Part shown: one piece after another, positions 55,590 through 64,000 of the stretch
How positions within the stretch are numbered: the first letter of the stretch is position 1
How the letters are laid out: each line of letters starts with the position of its first letter
Assembly: GCA_022315425.1 (NCBI GenBank)
Contig: JAIUPT010000022.1
Location: forward strand, 186,001 to 250,000
Source of the DNA: Pseudevernia furfuracea
Lineage: Eukaryota > Ascomycota > Lecanoromycetes > Lecanorales > Parmeliaceae
Direction of reading: 5' to 3'
DNA: 64,000 nt
Made by a program: the position numbers and the translations under genes
The notes under the pieces: model-generated
Told to the model about the DNA's origin: nothing
Databases searched by the model: none
The model's input: the letters and a program-made list of their open reading frames with translations, nothing else

Positions 55590-56939
55590 CCCGAAGTCCA
55601 AGTTTCACCATCCAGCAGGTCGATCGCACTAATTTAAGCTGCGTGAGTCGCGCTCGCCCGAGGAGGAAACCCATGAGATACCAGCCGCTGATCGCAAGTT
55701 CCGAAATCGAAAGTTCTGAAATCGAAATTTCTATCAGCTTTGGCCAGAAGCCGATAGCAGGAAATGTCTCATCGCAACGGTACCAGCTCACACCTGCGGG
55801 GAAAAGGTTCTCTAGAAAGGTACAAAGACAGTCGTCTAAGCCCGAACGTCTGCCTCAGGAGTTCTGGAAGTACAGTCAAGGCGTCTCGCTGGTCAGAGTT
55901 GTTCCTAGTGATCTCGATCTCAAGAGATCTCAAACCTGAGTACGCTGTCATGAAGTGCCAAAATTCACTGTAGGTCAATTTGGATTTCATCAACGCTTGC
56001 TGTGGAAGACCTCCTCCTCCTCCGTCCGTTGAAGCCTGAAGGGAACTTACTTTTCTATTGGTTACGGCTATCGCTTGGGTAAGGATATGAAATTGGGCAC
56101 AGATATGAGAACGTCCGTCATCAACCTATGGGAGCATTTTCCACCCAGAAGGCGGAAAATGAAATGATTAGCCAGCTACGGCAAAGAGGCGAGCCTGAAG
56201 ATGGCCCATGTAAGGTGTTGGAATTAGCCGTCAAGGAGTATTTGTTCTCGTGAAGGTGGTGGTGCTACATCCTGGTATCGAGCACCACCGAGCGTAGATG
56301 CTCGAGGGAACGGAGCCCAGTGCAAAGGTCGTCGAGAAGTAAACCCTGGTTCACAAAGCGATACTCAAACGCAGCGTAGTCTCTGTGTTTCTGATGACCT
56401 TCAATGAGGAATGTGTTCGTTTATGAGTCTTGTAGAGCTTGGAAAAGCCTTTTGTCTTCTCTCTGCAATCCTGGACAAATCTATTGAGTTGGAACATCTG
56501 CGCGCTGTCGAAAGGTGTGTCAGGCCCCGCCTGCCATTTCATCCAACGGACTTGGCGATAGACATTCCGGAAATATTCCTTGAAACGCCTCTCCTTCTGG
56601 AAAAGCGAGCCATCATACACCAGCTCCCTAACCCCCATACTGATAACCGGATGGCTCGTACTATTCCTAAAACCCTCCAAATCCTTCGCCCGGCAAGAGA
56701 TATAGACGTTATCAAACAGAGGTCCTGTAGCCAACGCGTTCCATTCCTTCGACACCAGTCTGACGTTCTTGAGGTCGCGTTTGTCGAGCTGAGCCAGCAC
56801 AGCGACTTCCAGTTCGGGGGGAAGGTACAACTGCCTTGGGAGGCGCTGCGTCCATCTGCGGTGCCAGGCCACGGATGCGGCGTGAGGACCTCCTCCCCGG
56901 CTTGTTATTATCCATGGGCTGTGGAGTTTGAGCGGACAT
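55590..56939 (-). pseudogene. Decayed F-box/LRR-like gene
   Basis: Fragments of one protein lie in order on the minus strand but in shifted frames. They are: an ATG at 56939 (MSAQTPQPMDNNKPGRRSS), an F-box block LPPELEVAVLAQLDKRDLKN and VRLVSKEWNALATGPLFDNV in the next frame, then FVNQGLLLDDLCTGLRSLEH and LRSVVLDTRM in another frame, ended by TAG at 56265-56267. Further on come FHILTQAIAVTNRKVSSLQ, then LTYSEFWHFMTAYSGLRSL, then FWPKLIEISISELSISELAI, whose SISEL is duplicated. At least three frameshifts and one stop separate them. Intact relatives are fungal F-box proteins that pick targets for SCF ubiquitin ligase. Introns could explain some shifts but not the F-box entry, so I call it a pseudogene. 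Confidence 0.68.
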
Positions 56940-59307
56940 GTTGACTACGTTCGCTGTTTTCAGGAGCATCTGGAAAGTATCTTTGCCAGTTAGCATTCCC
57001 ACATTGACATAATTCCATCTGTCTAGGAGGTATGCCTGATTCAATGCAGCGTGCATGGCTCTATGTCGAGGGAGATCAATGAAGGCAGAGCGTTCGCAAG
57101 AGGGATTGGCAAAACCATCGGCAATTAGGGTTTCTGTAGGGCACCAAGTGGGAGAATATTGTGGATAGGCTATGCCAATATATCAGGGCTAGGGCTACTC
57201 TATTTCGACGAGGTCTATATCGCATAAAGAGAAAAACATGCAGGTGGGCGAAGTCCAGAATGTATACGCCCGATCCATAGAGAGGAAAATCTCTTCCTTC
57301 CAAGCGTCTCAAAATCCACGCAGTTGATATTTTCACCCACTTGAAAATATCCAACAGTTTCTCCGTCCCGAGTTTGGCACCTGATAGAGTATAGATCCAA
57401 GCTCGCCCTCGACAAACGCCCACCTTTATCGGCGAAGAACCCCTTAAACGATCCAACATGCGCTCGTAAACCCAAGGAGAGAATCTTACATCTAATCGAG
57501 TGGAGTAATCAACCAACTCAGGGTTTTCTGATCAAGCCTTTCGTTGTCGAGTTATAAAAGTTGGTAGAAAATACACCTCGGTGCAGTTCCTTTTGTCAAG
57601 GGCGAGAGAGCAAAGTACCCAACGTACAAATTGCGAGCTCCAGCCTCCGGCTCCTCTTTCTACATATGCCTGTTCACTACAAACACCATGATCAATCACC
57701 ACACCTAGATCCGATACCGACAAATTGGGCCTGAAGCCTTTGATTCCAGGGCTCGGGCCTAGAACCATGACTCGGCTTAGAGAAAATCTCTCGCAGACAC
57801 TTCAAACCCATAGTAAGTCAGGCAGTCATGAAAGACCTTATCTGCGGCCTTCCCATGCCTTCCCTCCACAATAATAAGGGTCAAGCACACATGGCTGCTG
57901 CTGGACGACAAAGAGGGAGAAAAGAGGTCCCAGCACCGGCTCCGAGACACCCAAGGACAAGTACTAGCGAAGCTACAAACGCATGCACCTACTCGGGTCC
58001 GCTTCCTTTCAGAAATTGGAAGATGGGTTGAGATAAATCACGCCTTCGAAATGCAACATCGGCATTTCTTGCAATTCGCACCAAAAACCCTGCATCGGTC
58101 AACGTACGTTGCGAAAACCCACGCAAGACTCCGCTGGATCCGGGACGCTGGAGTCGAGAACAAGCGGGAGACGAGCTCGCTCTGACGCAGGTTGTTGGCT
58201 TTAATACGTTGCAGCTTGTATCATAGTTGCATTCTCCGAGTGTCTCTGAGACTCACAGTCTGGTATGTAGTACCTAGTCAAGAGGTCCGGGCTCATATGA
58301 CCTCTGCTGTACCTTAGTACATGCGCACTGGAGCGCGTAATAATCCCCCCAATATTCGTAGAAGCGACCGTCACAGACCGATTTCCGTCGGGTCGCATAA
58401 TCCAGATAGCAAGCAAACGTCTGCGTGCTTTGTTTTGACGTGCGAATAGCATCAAGAATACAGGATGCAAATGTCTCAGCGCATGGACACGAATGCTTTC
58501 GCCACCAAAATCTTATCTCACCATCAACCCCGCATTTGGATGCAGTAGCGCCACAGCGACGCTGCTCTAAAGCAAGGATTGGAGGCTAAGGTGAGGTAAA
58601 GGTACTAAAGGATCAGCCTGGGGAATTGGGGGAAATTGAGAGATTGGATAGACGCGGATCGAAAATCTCCGACCCGCACCTGCATGAGTAGGGCAACCAA
58701 AGTAGAAATGTGTAAGATGCCATCATACGAAGGCACGGGATCACGATTCACAAATTTAGCATTCTTAAAAGATAGAAAGTGGTCAACGAGAACTTCAGAT
58801 CGACGCAGTAGACGATAGTAAGTAAGCAAATCGTAGTGAATGGTAGTAAATGGTAAATGGTTTTGGGATACCCCAATTTCTAAGTGTCGTTCAAGTTCGT
58901 CATGATGGGTAACTCAAGTATGTACAGTCGAAGCGCTGCAGAAAGTCAAAAGGTATATCGTACGCGAAGACGCAATGCTATGCTGCTTCGATGCCCAATG
59001 CAATGTTGGATGGGCGGCCCGCGCTTGTAACATAATTGACTAGAATTGTAGACGGCGAGCCGTCAATGCCTGAGACTGATCGATCCTGACGCCTTTTATT
59101 GATCCTGCATATGCCGTGTCCGTGTGGGACGAAAAGAGAATTTTGCCGCTGTACGCTAGGCTGGAAAGAATGGTGCATGGGGAGTTGAGACGTGTGCGCT
59201 GGTGACTGTGTTGGGAGTAATGGAAGCGCTGCGGCATGGCGATGATGGCGGCGCTAGTGGTGTTGAAATGTGGAATTGAGTAGCGAGAATTTGGTCCTCA
59301 TCGGTGC
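56940..59307. other. 2.4-kb region without a recognised gene
   Basis: Two minus-strand frames stand out: 57532-57768 (78 codons from ATG, MVLGPSPGIKGFRPN) and, in another frame, 57076-57516 (NPELVDYSTRLDVRF to LRTLCLH). They could be two exons or remnants of one unrecognised gene, but I find no clean splice join and no family. The rest (57770-59307) holds only short frames. Confidence 0.4.
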
Positions 59308-60837
59308 TCAACCTTCAAGGGTTGGAAATCGATTATCTCTCATCCCGGTGCTGGACTTCTTCTTCCATCCTAGCATCTTCTTCCAAGTGTTATCATTGCG
59401 ATTTCTGGGACTATGGCCACCGAAATCGCTCGAGGGAGGTGTGTTTGGTGGTGTCATCGGCTCTCTACCCGGACTTGACGCACTTGCCGAATCGTCGTCC
59501 AGTAGCCCAGGATCTCCGCTACCACTTGACGTGTGACTCGGTGCACGACTACCCCGTGCAAATCCAGGGATGGGCGTCAGACGACCAGTTGGGTCATCTC
59601 TAGACCCTGACAAAGGGACATCGAGCGAGGACGTCGGAGACGTCCGTTTTCGAGACCTGCTCCTGATTGAACTTTTCTCATTTGAGCTGTCTGAACCGCC
59701 TCGTTTTCGAGGCTTTACCTCGGGAGGCTTTTGCTGACTGTGGTGCGATTGTTGAGATCTGGAGGATGGGACCTCGTTTAGGAAAGATATCAGTACTGAT
59801 TCTTCCATGAGGTTGTAGATGATCTTAACTGCCGCTTCCAAATCTTCTGGCTGCGGCGGCGTTGTATGGTTAGGAAGTAATAGCAATCTCTCGCGCACGC
59901 TGCTTGGAATGTTGATTTCCCGAGGGCAATCTGGCATTATGTAGGCGCTAATCAAACGCTGCCATAGCATCCTCACGTACCGGCATTCTTCCACCTCCGA
60001 TGTGATGGGCATGCCAGACATCTGTGCGGCCAAGGCATCGTACCTTTTTCGATACCGTTCGGCATCCATTGTAAACTCCAAATTCTCCAGACAATGGTTC
60101 TGCGAGAGGTAGGCGGTGAATGCGCTGAGCGTCCATGGTGGTGGTGCGGAATTCGAGAGTACATCTGGGAGGGTAGGTCTTTGAGGATGGTAGGGCCCAT
60201 CATTCTGTGTGCTGTCTTCAAGACTTGGCGGTCGAGATGACCTGAGGTCTTCCATAGACATGTTTTCTTCGTCGTCAGCGTCCCAGTCTGAGATGACGGT
60301 AGAAGAACGAGGCGACGTTTCTGGTGGGGGTGTGGAGAGATACGATGACGGGGGTGTCTTAGGTTTCCTGCGGATCATGGCTCGTTTCCAGTCCCTGAAC
60401 CTGGACTTTGTTCTTTCGCTTGCTGAAGCCTGGTTTTTCTGTGAGCGGCTTCGGCTCGATCTATATGAGGATGAGACGTCTGGGCGAGCCACCTTGACAC
60501 GAGGCCTCGAAGTCTTCGAGGAAGTTTTTCGGGATGTTGGGTGTAACGTGGACCATTGAAAGAAGCCGGACGGATATAGGAAGCTCCGTGCTGGGTCTGA
60601 TTTGCGTCTTTGATACCTGGAGTTTCTGGCTCTGCGAGATGACGAAAAATGGCTCTCGATCGATTCGATGTATTTGAGCAGACGCAGTGGAGTATCCGAA
60701 CTGTTCCTCTCACGCCTAATCCTTCTCTTTGACGGGTGAGTCAGAAGGTCCCAGGCAGACGGAATGTGCGGAAGGCTGCAGGACTTGAAGCAAACTTGTG
60801 GAAATTCGGTGACGTGCGGGTTTTGTCTTGTCGGCAA
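59308..60837 (-). CDS. RGS-domain protein (regulator of G-protein signalling)
   Basis: The open frame encodes about 509 residues to 60837, but that codon is TTG. The first in-frame ATG is at 60378 (MIRRKPKTPPSS), giving 356 aa. The frame stays open upstream to a TAA at 61006-61008, so a 5' exon with the ATG may be missing from my model. The RGS domain is recognisable: TLSAFTAYLSQNHCLENLEF, then TMDAERYRKRY, a fungal insertion, then ESVLISFLNEV. RGS proteins speed GTP hydrolysis by G-alpha subunits and dampen growth and sporulation signals. The N-terminal part is basic Ser/Arg-rich, and the C-terminal part is Ser/Pro-rich with a basic end WKKMLGWKKK. It is not one of the DEP-domain (FlbA-like) RGS types. 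Confidence 0.78.
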   Translation of the reverse strand: MPTRQNPHVTEFPQVCFKSCSLPHIPSAWDLLTHPSKRRIRRERNSSDTPLRLLKYIESIESHFSSSRRARNSRYQRRKSDPARSFLYPSGFFQWSTLHPTSRKTSSKTSRPRVKVARPDVSSSYRSSRSRSQKNQASASERTKSRFRDWKRAMIRRKPKTPPSSYLSTPPPETSPRSSTVISDWDADDEENMSMEDLRSSRPPSLEDSTQNDGPYHPQRPTLPDVLSNSAPPPWTLSAFTAYLSQNHCLENLEFTMDAERYRKRYDALAAQMSGMPITSEVEECRYVRMLWQRLISAYIMPDCPREINIPSSVRERLLLLPNHTTPPQPEDLEAAVKIIYNLMEESVLISFLNEVPSSRSQQSHHSQQKPPEVKPRKRGGSDSSNEKSSIRSRSRKRTSPTSSLDVPLSGSRDDPTGRLTPIPGFARGSRAPSHTSSGSGDPGLLDDDSASASSPGREPMTPPNTPPSSDFGGHSPRNRNDNTWKKMLGWKKKSSTGMRDNRFPTLEG

Positions 60838-62387
60838 ACTTTGAAAAGGAAAGACAGGTGGCTCGTTGTGGGGACTGGTAAGGAGGGTGGGTGGGATGGT
60901 AGATAAAAGAGATTCGAACCAACGATGAGGAAGAATGAAGTGAGTGGTGAAAAGAAAAGGAGTGTCTTCTCGCGACAGCAGATGAATGTAATGTAATGTA
61001 ATGGATTAATGGAGCAGTTATTGAACCAAAAAACGGGGAAAGGGCTAAGGTAATAAGTGGGAAGCGGCGGCGCAAGGAATTGCAGGGGGGTTAAGATTCA
61101 GTAGACTACGAGACCTCACTAAAATCAGTAAAATCACCGCTAATCACACGCTAGAAGGTTTTTCTTTGGGCTGTGGAACAACCTTATTTCCCATTCTAAC
61201 AAATCATGATAGCTATGCTTTTTCCCTCATGATTACTAAGCCTTACTCCGACAGTGCTCCATAATTCGCCACCATCGCCTTCGGCCAACCTGCCCCTTTA
61301 CTCTCGTGACCGAGAAGCTCCCATCTCCGTATTATTTATTAAGTTATTATGCGACAGAAAACGGAGCATATTTCGGTGTCCGTCTTGCTAGCCAGACACC
61401 AAATTTTGGACCTCGGTGGCAACAGACGAGGAGCAAACTTAGATGAGACGCTAGTGGGGGTAGTGAGCAAGGCAACAAACGAAAGGGAGAAGGCAAATAA
61501 AGTGCTCGAATCGCTCCACTGTGAAGCACAAGCCACCCTTAGCGACGTGCGACTCGGCTACAAAGGTTGTTATTCGCGACACTGGATGGGTTTGACACGG
61601 TGATACTCGCCCGATACTCGCTTTTCTCTTACGGAGTAGAGTCCTTTGGTCCAAACGTTTCGGAGAATTTGTGGGCCAGTCCCGTTGTCAAGCCGAAATC
61701 CCACTCTTTCTCGAGTCAGAAGGGACAGGGGTGATCCGTGTGACCAGCCCTAAAGGGCAGCCAACTCGCTCATGATTGGATAATAACTGCGGTCAAAAGC
61801 CGCCGCTTTACAGGGTGCGCCAATATGGTGCATTAATCATTATTTGCAACCCACGAGACTTATAGATTGCACCCCCTAGGCTGGATGATCAGCGTGGGAG
61901 ACGACACCTTATTGTTGCGCATAAGTGTACCCCAGTAGCATCTTCAGCACGCGCGCCTCTCATGAGGGCCATCGTCTTTTTCCATCTTGGCATACATCAT
62001 TCCAGCCTGGCTGCGTTGGGCTTTCGGAAAAACTCGAGGAAACGTCCGGAAGATTTTCTTTTTGCAGCAGCAACGCAGATCTTCCTCTTCACTCGCGTCG
62101 ACCTGAAGACTGCGCTTATACTCTACGTGCCAACGCATTGCCGCGCATGTCCTGATCAGGCTATGCATCCCGTGTACGGGAATACCGGCACGAAATATCA
62201 TAGGTAATATTCATCAGGGAGGTGAACATGTTATATGATCGTGGAGCCGCATGATCTCCGTAAGCATTTATTGAATGTTGATGCTGAATTGCTTGTCCCA
62301 CCACCCAGATACTTGGTCCACGGCTATATGCTATATGCTCCGGCCGACTCTCGCAGACCAGTCCATGTCTTTTGTTGCGCGGCCTGC
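60838..62387. other. 1.5-kb spacer, no clear gene
   Basis: The left 170 bases continue the open frame of the RGS gene and may be coding or 5' leader. (ATTAC)n-like ATGTA repeats lie at about 60983-61002. The rest holds short frames without resemblance to known families. Confidence 0.4.
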
Positions 62388-64000
62388 TTATTGTTTCTTT
62401 CTTGAAATTGCTGGCAGGCTTTCTGCGGTGACATGTATGCGTGAACCGGATGAAGTCTCCAAATTTGCAATGTCAACATCCCATCCAGCCGCTCTCATTC
62501 GCTCGACGGAATCACCCCATTGATTGGAAATGTCCCTCAGTGTTATTTCGAGCAGCTGAAGTAAAGTTCCTGTGTTTGCGCCTGTCGCATATTGCTTTCC
62601 AAAGCGGTGAGCACTCCAAAGTGCTAGTGCCCAAGCTTTCAGTTGTGCTTTGGCCGCAGCTTGATCTTTAAGAACAATATATGCCATCCTTTTGGGCGAA
62701 TCGTACCAAACTAGGAAATCCTCTTGGCTGTAGATTTCGACCAATCTCTCTAAGATAAGATCGCCGTCGCGCATGGCGCCTGTCACGATGTGCGCAGGCG
62801 CCAGGGTCTTCAGCAGGCTTAGCAGAGGGACGCCTATTGTTGCTTTGGCGAAGGGCAGTGAGCCTCTCCATCGCAGGACGCCATCCCAATCAAATATGCG
62901 TTCTTGAGATGATACCTCTTCGGGTGTCATCACCCTGTTATCCACCAGGAGGTTGGATAGGACTATATTCGCTCTCTGGCGGTTGAGGCTATGCAAGCTG
63001 ACTGCTCTGACTGCAGCGTGATTCATAGCCAGATGTATCGAGAGGAGCACAATAAGACATGACCATGTGGCTATCGGAGATGATACATATGATACCACTA
63101 CACTGCCAGCCTACATGTCCGTGAGTCGCCGTAGGCATGATCAAAGCGAAGACATGCACCCACCAGCATCCTGCCAAATCTGAGAGTTAGCGACAAGAGT
63201 TCAGCTCAAAGGACATGCTTCTGGGCTTGACTTGAGATCAAGAATTTGGCGCTAGGACTAAATGACTTTAGAATGTACGTACCCCATTAGCGAGATTACG
63301 GTTTCTTGGCTCGAGTCTTTCTGCTTGACCGTTAGTAGTAACTCTAGCTGCTATGCGCAAAAAGCAACTCCGTAGGTCATAGCCAAGGTTGGACCGGCCT
63401 GGGGGTTGTGGAAACATGAGGTGGTGTTTCTTCCCTTTCAATACCTGGCCGCCCCTCGCGGAAGAAGAACAACGGACTCACCGCGTTCAATTCCCCCAAA
63501 TTGCCCCATTTGGCGAAATGAGCACTCAGACTAGCCTTGGAACTGCCGGCAGCAACGCCACACAACGCCCTCAAGACACTTGAAAAGCTGAGCAAAATTA
63601 CCCTCAGAGCTTTAGGCAGCGCAGGCGAGAGGCAGTCAAAAATCATAGCCGTGTCATTGAAGACATCCGCGGCAAGCCTGTACATTTTGCATTCAGGCTC
63701 GAGCGAAGTACCGAGCCTGTGGGCGAAGTGAATCGTTGCTATTCGGCCCATACTCTCTTGGATCACAGAGAGTAGAAGGGCAGCTGTTGGTGACGCGGAG
63801 GCATCTCCGACTCCAACACCTACAAAGTCGTGTCGGTCAGTCTGTCACACCCCCAACGTGACAATGATGAGTTCCTCACCTTGAAGCACAGCCCTAGAAG
63901 ACAGCAGCCCGGCAATGGAACTTGAGAAGGCTTGTAAAGAATCCTGTAAAATTAACTTTGACCAAGACAGCAATGGCAAGGGATCATATGAAGGGCAATC
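62388..64000 (-). CDS. RUS/DUF647 family protein (partial at the right edge)
   Basis: Five exons are visible: 63943-63880, 63819-63482, 63320-63283, a 7-nt microexon 63170-63164, and 63110-62388. They encode 389 aa; the 5' end lies beyond the window. Bases 63944-64000 are intron. The core motifs of plant RUS1-6 and their fungal homologues are seen: VGVGDASASPTAALLLS, ESMGRIATIHFAHRLGT, ECKMYRLAADVFNDTAMI, KDSSQETVISLMGMLAGS and AWALALWSAHRFGKQ. RUS proteins act in vitamin B6 homeostasis and UV-B response in plants; the fungal role is unknown. The hydrophobic segment ATWSCLIVLLSIHLAMN could be a membrane helix. The last exon ends in a short divergent tail. Confidence 0.85.
63164..63170 (-). 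other. 7-nt microexon of the RUS/DUF647 gene
   Basis: GATGCTG is flanked by acceptor TTTGGCAG and donor GTGGGTGC (introns of 112 and 53 nt). Including it gives LMG-ML-AGSVVVSYV in frame, as expected for the family. Reading on instead reaches a stop about 70 bases later. Confidence 0.75.

Noticed and set aside
57076..57768. Two neighbouring minus-strand frames as one two-exon gene
   Set aside because: The only plausible introns between them lead to early stops, and the sequence matches no family known to me.

Overview
The window is nuclear DNA of a filamentous ascomycete (Pezizomycotina). Three things show this. Genes are dense and cut by short introns (about 47-110 nt, a few longer) with fungal splice and branch sites. 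The protein families are typical of these fungi: 2EXR, Rtt106, Med5/Med18, Cia1, KGD4/Ymr31, SH3-Cdc25 RasGEF, fungal MLH3 and RUS/DUF647. There is no operon structure. I cannot fix the class; Dothideomycetes- or Eurotiomycetes-like is a guess. I find 24 protein-coding genes or gene fragments and one decayed gene. No rRNA, tRNA, CRISPR or intact transposon is recognisable.

Layout. 0-8 kb: 3' end of a UDP-glycosyltransferase, a 2EXR protein, a SET/MYND protein, an aldo/keto reductase and an SCP2-type thiolase. 8-17 kb: copper chaperone ATX1, iron-sulfur assembly factor CIA1, a seven-helix MHYT membrane protein and histone chaperone RTT106. 17-30 kb: an unrecognised Ser/Arg-rich protein, MED5, chorismate synthase divergent from a lipoyl ligase, an unrecognised coiled-coil-like protein, and KGD4 divergent from MED18. 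30-33 kb: no convincing gene, but a (TTAGGC)6 array. 33-39 kb: an SH3-RasGEF and mitochondrial ribosomal protein uL24m. 38.8-42.1 kb: a gene-free island packed with microsatellites and minisatellites. 42-54 kb: a Pro/Ser-rich protein, polynucleotide kinase/phosphatase, a Ser/Asn-rich conserved protein and MLH3. 55.5-57 kb: an F-box pseudogene. 59-64 kb: an RGS-domain protein and a RUS/DUF647 gene running off the right edge.

Functional themes, all inferred: metal handling (ATX1 and CIA1), 2-oxoacid dehydrogenase function in mitochondria (lipoyl ligase and KGD4, plus uL24m), RNA polymerase II Mediator (MED5, MED18), DNA repair (PNK1 and MLH3 with one gene between) and G-protein/Ras signalling (RasGEF, RGS). 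These look like chance housekeeping neighbours, not a cluster.

The most noteworthy items concern gene structure: a GC-AG intron cutting a MYND finger, a 7-nt microexon in the RUS gene, four stop-free introns of length 3n that hide inside open frames, a MED5 that seems to lack its N-terminal quarter, an RGS frame open for about 630 nt before any ATG, and the microsatellite island. I found no convincing undescribed multi-gene system.
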